Source of the DNA: Acidimicrobiales bacterium
GTDB taxonomy: Bacteria; Actinomycetota; Acidimicrobiia; Acidimicrobiales; JANYDT01
Reading direction: 5' to 3'
Assembly (NCBI GenBank): GCA_025358985.1
Contig: JANYHQ010000103.1
Span: 1-8,427 of the forward strand
Length of the DNA: 8,427 bases
This document shows, one piece after another, positions 1 to 5,884 of the stretch. The notes beneath the pieces were generated by a model. It searched no databases. It worked only from the letters and a program-made list of their open reading frames with translations, and was not told where the DNA came from. Each line of letters begins with the position of its first letter. The first letter of the stretch is position 1. A program made the position numbers and the translations under genes.

Positions 1-37
1 CATTCCGGCGAGGGGGCTCGCCACCAGGGAGCCGGCC

Positions 38-130
38 ATGACCGAAAACGATGCGGCGCTGACCGCTAACCTCGAATTCTACCGCGCCTTCACCACCCAT
101 GACTTCAGCGCCATGGACCGGCTCTGGGCG
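38..130 (+). pseudogene. 5' fragment of an NTF2/SnoaL-like protein gene
   Basis: An ATG at 38 has a good Shine-Dalgarno (AGGGAG, 26-31, 6-base spacing). It opens a frame reading MTENDAALTANLEFYRAF and then a segment ending DFSAMDRLWA. This matches the usual N-terminal helix of small SnoaL/NTF2-fold proteins (an FYRAF-type motif followed by an AMD-LWA motif). Those proteins normally run to about 120-150 residues and continue after LWA into a strand with a His-Pro motif. Here the similarity stops at about codon 31 (near base 130), and the frame ends at a TAG at 170-172 after unrelated residues. The downstream DNA instead matches the end of an ftsX gene in another frame. I infer a truncated gene or an assembly joint. 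The family call rests on one short motif and is moderate. Confidence 0.5.
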
Positions 131-131
131 A

Positions 132-272
132 AACTCACCGGCGGGGTTGTTCAAGCAGTTCTCGGTCAGTAGTGGCCAAATCATGGGTACCGGCTTGTTC
201 ATCTTGTTGGTGGGTGCCCTGGTGGGGGCCATTGGCTAGGCCCTGGCCGTGAGCCGCTTCTTGGACGTCTGA
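132..272 (+). pseudogene. ftsX: 3' fragment of ftsX-like gene with in-frame stop
   Basis: Read in the frame of the TGA at 270-272, this stretch gives LFKQFSVSSGQIMGTGLFI, then LLVGALVGAIG, a TAG stop at 237-239, then ALAVSRFLDV. The hydrophobic last helix followed by a short basic end of the form G-S-x-x-x-x-RFL-V is characteristic of the C-terminus of FtsX. FtsX is the permease-like partner of FtsE that controls peptidoglycan hydrolases at the division site. Family members usually have Ser where the TAG sits, so one TCG-to-TAG change would explain it. There is no start codon or N-terminal four-helix region here, so only about 45 of some 300 codons remain. The piece is either a decayed remnant or the end of a chimeric contig. 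The FtsX assignment is by motif only. Confidence 0.5.
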
Positions 273-279
273 GCCCAGA

Positions 280-951
280 GTGAGTGGAGTTCTCGGGTTC
301 GCGGTAATCGACTGGTTCAGGCATCTGTTCGACTCCCTCAACGGATACTCCACCTCACCGTGGTTGCCGTTGCTGGTGTTCGTCATCGCCTTTGCTGACT
401 CCGTAATCCCCATCGTGCCCAGTGAAACGATGGTCATCATCGGTGGCGTGGCCGCCGGGCAGGGGGATCAGCAGTTGGCGGTGGTCATTGCCACTGCGTT
501 CGCTGGGGCCTTCCTGGGGGACAACGCCGCCTATCAATTGGGCTCGTCGGCGTCGGGCTTGCTCCAGCGGACGCTTTTCCGGGGTCCCAAGGGCGCCAAA
601 CGCCTGGAAACGGCCGCCAAACACATCCGAAAACGCGGAGGCATGCTGCTGGTCACTGCTCGCTTCATTCCCGGTGGTCGTACTGCGGTCACCGTCAGCT
701 CGGGCATCACCCATCAACCTCGCCCCTGGTTTTCATCCTGGGTGGCGCTGGCCGCAGCCATCTGGGCGGTGTACGCGTCCATGCTGGGTTATGTGGGCGG
801 GAGGACGTTTCAGGACAACCATGCCAAGGCCTTTCTGTTTGCGTTCGTGGTGGCAGTGTCGGCCACCGGGCTCATCGAGTTGGTGCGATGGCTGCGTCAC
901 CGCCACGATCCTCCCGAGCTGGAATCAGGGGTGTCCGAGCAATCAGGGTGA
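280..951 (+). CDS. DedA/VTT-family inner-membrane protein
   Basis: This 223-residue protein belongs to the DedA (SNARE-associated, VTT-domain) family. Members are polytopic inner-membrane proteins implicated in lipid-carrier or phospholipid flipping and in envelope and pH homeostasis. The three family signatures are present in order. The acidic/proline re-entrant motif is ADSVIPIVPSE (39-49), followed by GAFLGDNAAYQLG (76-88). The third is RFIPGGRTAVTVSSG (128-142), with the conserved Arg and Pro residues. Hydrophobic segments lie at about 28-57, 66-82, 122-142, 151-173 and 184-203, followed by a basic, polar cytoplasmic tail. The length is normal for the family. The start is GTG at 280, only 7 bases after the ftsX-like remnant, and no strong Shine-Dalgarno is visible. 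Which lipid it handles cannot be read from the sequence. Confidence 0.92.
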   Translation: MSGVLGFAVIDWFRHLFDSLNGYSTSPWLPLLVFVIAFADSVIPIVPSETMVIIGGVAAGQGDQQLAVVIATAFAGAFLGDNAAYQLGSSASGLLQRTLFRGPKGAKRLETAAKHIRKRGGMLLVTARFIPGGRTAVTVSSGITHQPRPWFSSWVALAAAIWAVYASMLGYVGGRTFQDNHAKAFLFAFVVAVSATGLIELVRWLRHRHDPPELESGVSEQSG

Positions 952-1012
952 GGAATCGCGCAAGTTTCGTCACCAATATGGCCATTCGTGATCGACGCAG
1001 GCTGCAGACCGT

Positions 1013-1055
1013 GGAGAATAGGTAAATGCTTCGCCACACGTGGACCCGGCCATGA
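1013..1055 (+). promoter_or_regulatory. SD plus 9-codon leader ORF coupled to next gene
   Basis: GGAG at 1013-1016 is 9 bases ahead of an ATG at 1026, the ideal spacing. That ATG opens a 9-codon frame (MLRHTWTRP) whose TGA (1053-1055) overlaps the ATG at 1052 as ATGA. This is the best ribosome-binding signal upstream of the 1052 gene, which itself has only a weak GGA (1042-1044). Translation of the mini-ORF followed by reinitiation at 1052 is an inference. The alternative is that the main gene starts at GTG 1040, which is 23 bases from this GGAG. Confidence 0.35.
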
Positions 1056-1717
1056 ACCTCGACCTGGCACACCTCAATGATCCTGATGTCCGTAAGGCCA
1101 TGACCGATGAGTTGCAGGCCGATATCGACGGCGAGCGCTTGTTCATCAGCCCACGGGTGTCCCCGCTGCGGTTGAAGGAGTACAGCGCGGCGCTACGCAC
1201 GGCCGTGGAGGAGGGCAACGACGAAGCGTTTGCCGCCAAGTTGGCCGCTGGCATGCTGCGTACTCGCGAGACCATCCGCCGCAAGGGTCTCCCCGTGGAG
1301 CGCCCTATGCCCAAGGATGCCCCCCGAGCCCTGGCCGAAGAAGAGGTCCATCGCTTTTATCTGCGGGGCCTGGCGGTGCATGCGCTGGCCACGGAGAACA
1401 AGGATTTGGAGATCTATCGGGCCAAGATCAAGCCTGTCTCCAAGTCCAAGGCCAAAGCCCTGGAGGCGGTGGCGCCGGTGGCGCTGGTGAAAACGCAAAT
1501 CCCCGCCCGTCGGTTGCTCGACGACCTGCGGTTCAATACCCCTGCCCAGGTGGCGCTGGGAGCCACACCCGAGGCCGATGGACTCAGTGCGCGGATCCCC
1601 GTTCCTGCCGACGTCTCGGTCGATGTCCCCGTGGAGTCGCCCACCGAATCGCATGTTGAGGCTGATGTTGTGGACGGTGAGGCGGTCGAAGTACCGGAGG
1701 CCGAAGTCGTCAGCTGA
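1052..1717 (+). CDS. Conserved protein of unknown function, acidic C-terminal tail
   Basis: The product is 221 residues from ATG 1052, or 225 from GTG 1040. I do not recognise a named domain. It is soluble, with no signal peptide or membrane segment. It starts with an LNDPDVRKAM segment and continues with an Arg/Lys/Glu-rich helical body. A VHRFYLRGL motif lies at 99-107, an EIYRAK motif at 120-125 and a RRLLDDLRF segment at 153-161. From memory, the order 'LNDP..R-AM', 'RFY-RGL', 'YRAK', 'LL-DLR', 'ALG' recurs in uncharacterised bacterial proteins of similar size, but I cannot name the family or its function. Residues ~186-221 form a Val/Glu/Asp/Pro-rich, strongly acidic tail with no obvious structure. 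The gene ends 59 bases before pyk on the same strand, so they may be co-transcribed. Confidence 0.75.
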   Translation: MNLDLAHLNDPDVRKAMTDELQADIDGERLFISPRVSPLRLKEYSAALRTAVEEGNDEAFAAKLAAGMLRTRETIRRKGLPVERPMPKDAPRALAEEEVHRFYLRGLAVHALATENKDLEIYRAKIKPVSKSKAKALEAVAPVALVKTQIPARRLLDDLRFNTPAQVALGATPEADGLSARIPVPADVSVDVPVESPTESHVEADVVDGEAVEVPEAEVVS

Positions 1718-1765
1718 GGGCGCCGATCAGGTCGTCTCAGGTGGGTAGGGTCACCGTCCATGACC

Positions 1766-1770
1766 AGGAG
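1766..1770 (+). promoter_or_regulatory. Shine-Dalgarno that fixes the pyk start
   Basis: AGGAG lies 6 bases upstream of GTG 1777. It falls inside the longer in-frame ORF that could begin at GTG 1741. It therefore argues for 1777 as the real start, which also gives the canonical short pyruvate kinase N-terminus (MRRTKIVATVGP). Confidence 0.75.
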
Positions 1771-1776
1771 TCGCTC

Positions 1777-3207
1777 GTGAGGCGTACCAAAATCGTGGCC
1801 ACCGTTGGCCCGGCGTCGGATTCGGCTGAGGTCCTTCTGGCCATGGTGCGGGCGGGGGTCGACATGTTTCGGCTCAACCTGTCCCACGGCACCATGGACG
1901 AGCATCTGGTGCGTCTTGCCAGCGTGCGTTCGGCGGCGCAGGTGGCCGGCAAAGTGGTGGCGGTGTTGGCGGACCTTCCCGGTCCCAAGATCCGTGCGGG
2001 GCGATTCGAGGGTGACGGGGTGCAGGTCACGGTGGGGCTGCGGGTGAAGTTGGTTCCCGGTGATGAACCCAGCACGGCCGAGGTCATCCAGGTCGACTAC
2101 CCCACCCTCCTACACGATTTGGCGGTGGGCGACCGGGTGGTCCTGGGCGATGGTGACATCAGCATGCGGGTCCGCAGTGTGGATGGCTATGGGGCGGTGG
2201 CCGAGATGCTCACGGCAGGCCGTCTGCGTGGTCGTCCGGGGGTCCATGTGCCCAGCGAGCGATCACGCTTACGCGCTCCCACCGATGAGGATTTGGTGCT
2301 GTTAGCGGCCATGGCGGCAGCCGGAGTGGATTACGCGGCGGTATCGTTCGTACGATCCGCGGCAGACATCACCATGGCTCGTGATGCGATTGGAACAAAG
2401 GGCCCCGCCCTCATTGCCAAGATCGAAACCCGGGCCGCTATGGACGATTTGGCGGCCATCATCGAGGTGGCTGATGCACTGATGGTCGCCCGCGGCGATC
2501 TCGGTATCGAGTGCGCACTGGAGGAGGTGCCGCATATGCAGAAGCAGATCATCCGATCGTGCGTGGACGCGGGGGTGCCGGTGATCACCGCTACCCAGAT
2601 GTTGGAGTCCATGATCACCGCCGCCCAGCCCACCCGGGCCGAGGTCAGCGATGTGGCCAATGCGGTGTTCGACGGCACCGATGCGGTGATGCTCTCGGGT
2701 GAAACGGCCATTGGGGTGGATCCCGTGGAGGTCATTCGCACCATGGCGCGCATCGTGGAACGAGCCGAGGCCGAGGCCCAGTACAAGGGGTGGGCGCAGC
2801 GGCTGGGTCGGGCTCAGCGCAAACGTGATTCGGCTGGCGAACTGCGGGTGACCCAGGCCGTCACCCATGCCGGGTGGGCGGCGGCCGAAGAGATCGGCGT
2901 GTCGGCCATTGTATGCTGTACTCGCTCCGGGCTCACTGCTCGGGCCATGGCTCGCTATCGGCCCTTGGCCCGTTTGGTGGGAGCCAGCCCGGATGCCGGA
3001 GTCATGCGTCGGCTGGCACTGTCGTGGGGGGTGGAGCCGCTGCGTGTGGCCGAATACGCCTCCACCGACGAGTTGGTATGGCACGCAGTGGAGGCAGTGG
3101 TGCGGGCCAAGATGGCGGCGGTAGGCGACCACGTACTGGTGCTGGCTGGTGATCCCAAGTCCACCGGTGGAGCCACCGACGTGATGCGGGTCATCCGCGT
3201 CAGCTAG
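1777..3207 (+). CDS. pyk: Pyruvate kinase
   Basis: Pyruvate kinase catalyses the last step of glycolysis in the cytoplasm: phosphoenolpyruvate + ADP to pyruvate + ATP. From GTG 1777 the product has 476 residues, the usual length for actinobacterial enzymes. The N-terminal strand of the barrel is RRTKIVATVGP. The nucleotide/phosphate-binding stretch FRLNLSHG (31-38) contains Arg32, Asn34, Ser36 and His37. Domain B runs from about 71 to 165, after LPGPKIR. The catalytic-site segment ALIAKIETR contains Lys215 and Glu217, and ARGDLGIE contains Asp241. The ITATQMLESM segment has Thr273, followed by NAVFDGTDAVMLSGETA. A complete C-terminal regulatory domain follows, with a Thr/Ser-rich effector-type region (CCTRSGLTAR). 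All expected motifs are intact. The preceding gene lies 59 bases upstream. The stop codon overlaps that of the converging thiolase. Confidence 0.97.
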   Translation: MRRTKIVATVGPASDSAEVLLAMVRAGVDMFRLNLSHGTMDEHLVRLASVRSAAQVAGKVVAVLADLPGPKIRAGRFEGDGVQVTVGLRVKLVPGDEPSTAEVIQVDYPTLLHDLAVGDRVVLGDGDISMRVRSVDGYGAVAEMLTAGRLRGRPGVHVPSERSRLRAPTDEDLVLLAAMAAAGVDYAAVSFVRSAADITMARDAIGTKGPALIAKIETRAAMDDLAAIIEVADALMVARGDLGIECALEEVPHMQKQIIRSCVDAGVPVITATQMLESMITAAQPTRAEVSDVANAVFDGTDAVMLSGETAIGVDPVEVIRTMARIVERAEAEAQYKGWAQRLGRAQRKRDSAGELRVTQAVTHAGWAAAEEIGVSAIVCCTRSGLTARAMARYRPLARLVGASPDAGVMRRLALSWGVEPLRVAEYASTDELVWHAVEAVVRAKMAAVGDHVLVLAGDPKSTGGATDVMRVIRVS

Positions 3208-4376
3208 TAGATCTCCACCAGGCCTGCAGCCCCCATACCGCCGCCAATGCACATGGTGACCACGCCCCACTTGGCGCCGCGACGCTTGCCCTCCTGCAGG
3301 AGATGGCCGGCACAACGGGTGCCGGTCATACCGAAGGGGTGACCAATGGCGATGGATCCACCGTTGACGTTGTATTTGGCGGGGTCGATGCCCAACTTGT
3401 CACGGGCGTACAGGCACTGGCTGGCGAACGCCTCGTTCAACTCCCACAGATCGATGTCGTCCACCGTGAGGCCATGACGGGCCAGCAGTCGAGGCACGGC
3501 AAACACGGGACCGATCCCCATCTCGTCAGGCTCGCAGCCAGCCACCGCCCAACCCTTGAACGCGCCCATGGGGGTGATGCCACGGCGCTCGGCTTCCTTG
3601 GCTTCCATCATGACCACGGCGGCGGCGCCATCGGACAATTGGCTGGCATTGCCGGCGGTGACGTAGTTGCCCTCGCCGCGCACCGGGCCCAGCTTGGCCA
3701 GACCCTCGATGGTGGTGTCGACCCGGTTGCACTCATCGCGGTCAACCGTGACATCGACGATGGTCTCTTCCTTGGTCTCCTTGTTCACCAATTTCATCTT
3801 GGTGGCCATGGGCACTATCTCGTCCTCGAACAAAGCGTTGGCTTGGGCCGCCGCCATACGCTGTTGCGACTGCAGGGAGTACTGATCTTGGGCCTCGCGG
3901 GTGATGCCGTAGCGCTCGGCCACGATGTCGGCGGTCTCGATCATGGCCATATAGATGGCCGGATACAGCTCGGGCAGCCGGGGGTCCATGTTGATGCTGC
4001 CGCCGAAGCCGGGGTTGGGCATGGAAATGGATTCCACCCCTCCTGCCACCACCACGTCGGCGCCGTCCTGCTTGATGTAGTTGGCGGCCAGGGCGATGGA
4101 GTTGAGGCCCGACGAACAATGCCGCTGGACGGTGGCCCCGGCGGTGGTGACGGGCAGGCCGCCCAACAGGCCAGCGAGACGGGCCAGGTTGCCAGCGCCG
4201 TGTGCGCCGTTGCCGAGGTACACGTCTTCCACCGCTTCGGCTTCCACGCCAGACTTGGCCACGGCGTGTTTGATGGCGTGGGCGGCCAACGTCATGGCCG
4301 GCGTGAGGTTGAACCCGCCGCGCCCCGTCTTGGCCAGCCCGGTTCGGGCGTACGACACGATTACTGCTTCACGCAT
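3204..4376 (-). CDS. Thiolase (acetyl-CoA C-acyltransferase family)
   Basis: This is a 390-residue thiolase that condenses or cleaves beta-ketoacyl-CoA by a ping-pong mechanism through an acyl-cysteine. It shows the nucleophilic Cys87 in VQRHCSSGLNSI, the NEAF motif (Asn314-Glu315), His346 in GGSIAIGHPFGMTGTR and the second catalytic Cys376 in TMCIGGGMGAAGL. Length and order match degradative/biosynthetic thiolases (FadA/AtoB/PhaA type). Which chain length it uses, and whether it works in beta-oxidation or acetoacetyl-CoA synthesis, cannot be decided here. It starts at ATG 4376 with a modest AGGGG about 6 bases upstream. It lies 69 bases downstream of the anti-sigma gene on the same strand, so read-through from the sigma operon is possible, but there is no evidence it belongs to that regulon. 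Its TAG stop shares CTAG with the pyk stop. Confidence 0.94.
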   Translation of the reverse strand: MREAVIVSYARTGLAKTGRGGFNLTPAMTLAAHAIKHAVAKSGVEAEAVEDVYLGNGAHGAGNLARLAGLLGGLPVTTAGATVQRHCSSGLNSIALAANYIKQDGADVVVAGGVESISMPNPGFGGSINMDPRLPELYPAIYMAMIETADIVAERYGITREAQDQYSLQSQQRMAAAQANALFEDEIVPMATKMKLVNKETKEETIVDVTVDRDECNRVDTTIEGLAKLGPVRGEGNYVTAGNASQLSDGAAAVVMMEAKEAERRGITPMGAFKGWAVAGCEPDEMGIGPVFAVPRLLARHGLTVDDIDLWELNEAFASQCLYARDKLGIDPAKYNVNGGSIAIGHPFGMTGTRCAGHLLQEGKRRGAKWGVVTMCIGGGMGAAGLVEIY

Positions 4377-4403
4377 GGGGGTCCCCTGAGGTTCTCGATA
4401 GCG

Positions 4404-4420
4404 TCAGACCACTCGTCTGA
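4404..4420. repeat. Perfect 6-bp inverted repeat upstream of the thiolase
   Basis: TCAGAC, a 5-base spacer (CACTC), then GTCTGA, centred about 36 bases upstream of the thiolase ATG on the minus strand. There is no T run on either side, so it is not a convincing terminator. The position and symmetry suit an operator for a dimeric regulator or a weak mRNA hairpin. A 6-bp palindrome can also arise by chance. Confidence 0.3.
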
Positions 4421-4445
4421 ATCTGGCCTTGCTTCCTAGCCGGAT

Positions 4446-5060
4446 TTAGCCCGCGGTGCCAGACAGAACTTTCTTGCCGGAAGAGTCTTGGCTGCCGACT
4501 TCTTCCTGGGTGATGGTGAAGCCGGGAAAATCTTTGAGGGCAACGCCAGCCCACAATGTCACCTTCTCGCCGGAGTGAAACGTGCCGACCGGGACAAGTC
4601 CGGCAGGCCCTTTGCACCAGGCTTCGTAGAACTGATTGCCGTCGCGCCGAGGAAGTCCAGTGGCGTTCAATTCGATGCGCAAGCCCGATGTGGTTTCGGT
4701 GATTTTCACGTTGCCAACGGCGTCTGGTTGCAGAGGGGTTGCGGAAAGGGCGAACGACGTACTGGGCGTGGTTGGTTGGCGGCTCAGAAGAAAGGAGGTG
4801 GAGCCAATGGCTAGTGCCAACCCGGCTGCCACCGCCAGCAGTCTCACGGATCTACTGCTCATTCGCCGGTGGGCGATTGGGCGCACTCCAGGGGCCACGT
4901 CGGGCGAACGCCGAAGTTGATCGCTCACCGTGGAAACTTCAGCGCACACCCGAGCCACCACCGCCGGCCCTAGAAGGGGGGGCGGATCTGCCCACACACT
5001 TGGATTGCTCAGCAGCGCCGCCAACTCCGCATCAAGCGGAAAGTCGTCGTTTGTACTCAT
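4446..5060 (-). CDS. RskA-like membrane-anchored anti-sigma factor
   Basis: The product is 204 residues. The N-terminal cytosolic part (1-72) contains LDAELAALLSNPSVWADPPP, a head found in many actinobacterial anti-sigma proteins. It has no His-x3-Cys-x2-Cys zinc motif, so it is not a classic ZAS protein. One transmembrane helix lies at about 73-93 (LLAVAAGLALAIGSTSFLL). The extracytoplasmic part (94-204) carries the RskA C-terminal-domain pattern YEAW (145-148), VPVGTF (156-161) and VTLWAGVALKDFPGFTIT (167-184). By analogy, it would hold the neighbouring sigma factor at the membrane and release it after regulated proteolysis. Its ATG (5060-5058) overlaps the sigma TGA as ATGA, which implies coupled translation and matched amounts. 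The signal it senses is unknown. Confidence 0.88.
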   Translation of the reverse strand: MSTNDDFPLDAELAALLSNPSVWADPPPLLGPAVVARVCAEVSTVSDQLRRSPDVAPGVRPIAHRRMSSRSVRLLAVAAGLALAIGSTSFLLSRQPTTPSTSFALSATPLQPDAVGNVKITETTSGLRIELNATGLPRRDGNQFYEAWCKGPAGLVPVGTFHSGEKVTLWAGVALKDFPGFTITQEEVGSQDSSGKKVLSGTAG

Positions 5061-5638
5061 GACAGCACTCCTTCGCCGTCGATACCCAGTGTGCGTAGGA
5101 CCCGCCCCAGTTCGCGCTGGATGCGGTGCGCACGTGACTTCACGGTTCCTACCGGGATGGCCATCCGTTCGGCAATCTCGTTCTGGGTGAGGCCCTCGAA
5201 GTGCTGCATCTTCACCAATTCCCGGTCGGCGGGCGCCAACGCGTCAATGGCTTGACGAACCCGCCATACCGCCTCAATCTGTTCGGCATTGGGGGGGAGC
5301 ACCGTCAACGAAGCGTCTCGACGGTGCTCGGACTCTCCGGACCCGTGGTGAATTTCGAGTGTCTCATTTCGGTGCCGCGCATCTTGGCGAAGGAGGTCGA
5401 TACCTACACGCCGGGCGATCGTGCACAGCCACGGACCGAGCTCTCGGGTCGGGTCGAAACTGTTGGCACTGCGCCACGCCTGTACGAAGGTTTGCTGGAC
5501 ACCCTCTTCGGCACGAGATCGGTCACCCAGGATCCGGAGGCATACCGTGAACACCAAGCGGCCGTAGCGTTCATACAGCGCAGACACGGCCCGCTCATCG
5601 CCTCGACGGAACGCATCGATGATGTCCTCATCCGTCAT
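5057..5638 (-). CDS. ECF-family RNA polymerase sigma factor
   Basis: This is a 193-residue ECF sigma factor with two domains and no sigma-1.1 or sigma-3. Region 2 is at about 15-85, with ALYERYGRLVFTVCLRILGD, an AEEGVQQTFVQAWRS helix and GPWLCTIARRVGIDLLR. Region 4 is at about 124-176, with ALAPADRELVKMQHFEGLT and the helix-turn-helix NEIAERMAIPVGTVKSRAHR. It redirects RNA polymerase to promoters and is paired with the anti-sigma gene directly downstream. I chose ATG 5638 because MTDEDIIDAFRRGDE is where sigma-2 homology begins, although no good Shine-Dalgarno precedes it. The frame is open further upstream to a TTG at 5776 and includes an ATG at 5734. That extension encodes a hydrophobic, signal-peptide-like stretch out of place in a sigma factor. 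TTG 5776 also lies upstream of the predicted transcription start. Confidence 0.93.
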   Translation of the reverse strand: MTDEDIIDAFRRGDERAVSALYERYGRLVFTVCLRILGDRSRAEEGVQQTFVQAWRSANSFDPTRELGPWLCTIARRVGIDLLRQDARHRNETLEIHHGSGESEHRRDASLTVLPPNAEQIEAVWRVRQAIDALAPADRELVKMQHFEGLTQNEIAERMAIPVGTVKSRAHRIQRELGRVLRTLGIDGEGVLS

Positions 5639-5742
5639 GGCGTCGTCATCGTACGCATTGAATGTGGACCGCTCGGTCGATTGCGCCCAGGCGTAGACCG
5701 ACGGCAGCGCACCGAGAGCCAACGCACACGACATACACAACA

Positions 5743-5768
5743 GTACGAACGCCAGTCGGGTTCGGTTC
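5743..5768 (-). promoter_or_regulatory. ECF-type promoter of the sigma/anti-sigma operon
   Basis: Read on the minus strand, this is GAACC (5768-5764), a 16-base spacer and CGTAC (5747-5743). GAAC-type -35 and CGT-type -10 elements about 16-17 bases apart are the general ECF promoter pattern. A start site would fall at about 5734-5737. The same architecture faces the divergent secreted gene, which points to autoregulation by this sigma factor. The -35 overlaps the hairpin at 5760-5789. Confidence 0.65.
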
Positions 5769-5789
5769 GAGTTCAACCGAACTTTTTTT
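5760..5789 (+). terminator. Hairpin plus T7 run, terminator-like on the + strand
   Basis: GTTCGGTT (5760-5767) and AACCGAAC (5775-5782) are perfect 8-base arms around a 7-base loop. Seven Ts follow at once (5783-5789). On + this is the textbook shape of an intrinsic terminator. No + strand gene ends nearby, since the last is pyk at 3207. It may stop antisense or read-through transcription before the secreted gene's promoter. Alternatively it may be an operator-like inverted repeat, because its left arm carries the sigma operon's -35 motif. Confidence 0.45.
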
Positions 5790-5814
5790 CAGACAGAGAA
5801 ACCGCTCCGACTTC

Positions 5815-5840
5815 GAACCGAATCTGGCCGGTATCCGTAT
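5815..5840 (+). promoter_or_regulatory. ECF-type promoter of the secreted-protein gene
   Basis: GAACC (5815-5819), a 16-base spacer, then CGTAT (5836-5840). It has the same elements and spacing as the oppositely facing promoter at 5743-5768, and the 10-base TCGAACCGAA at 5813-5822 is the exact inverse of 5761-5770. A start near 5847 would leave a ~38-base leader containing AAAGGAG (5873-5879), 5 bases before ATG 5885. Confidence 0.65.
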
Positions 5841-5884
5841 TCCTCAACAGCTGAGAATGCCTCGGCACAGTCAAAGGAGTACTC

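Noticed and set aside
7..22. GGCGAG-GGGG-CTCGCC hairpin at the window edge
   Set aside because: A 6-bp G/C stem with no T run and no context upstream. It could be the tail of a terminator of an unseen gene or chance, so I do not call it.
2302..3315. Long minus-strand open frame opposite pyk
   Set aside because: Low-complexity His/Arg/Gly translation, antisense to an intact pyruvate kinase.
3303..4439. Long + strand open frame (378 codons) opposite the thiolase
   Set aside because: Its Gly/His-rich translation has no motif and lies antisense to a thiolase with every catalytic residue intact. It is a by-product of GC-rich codon use.
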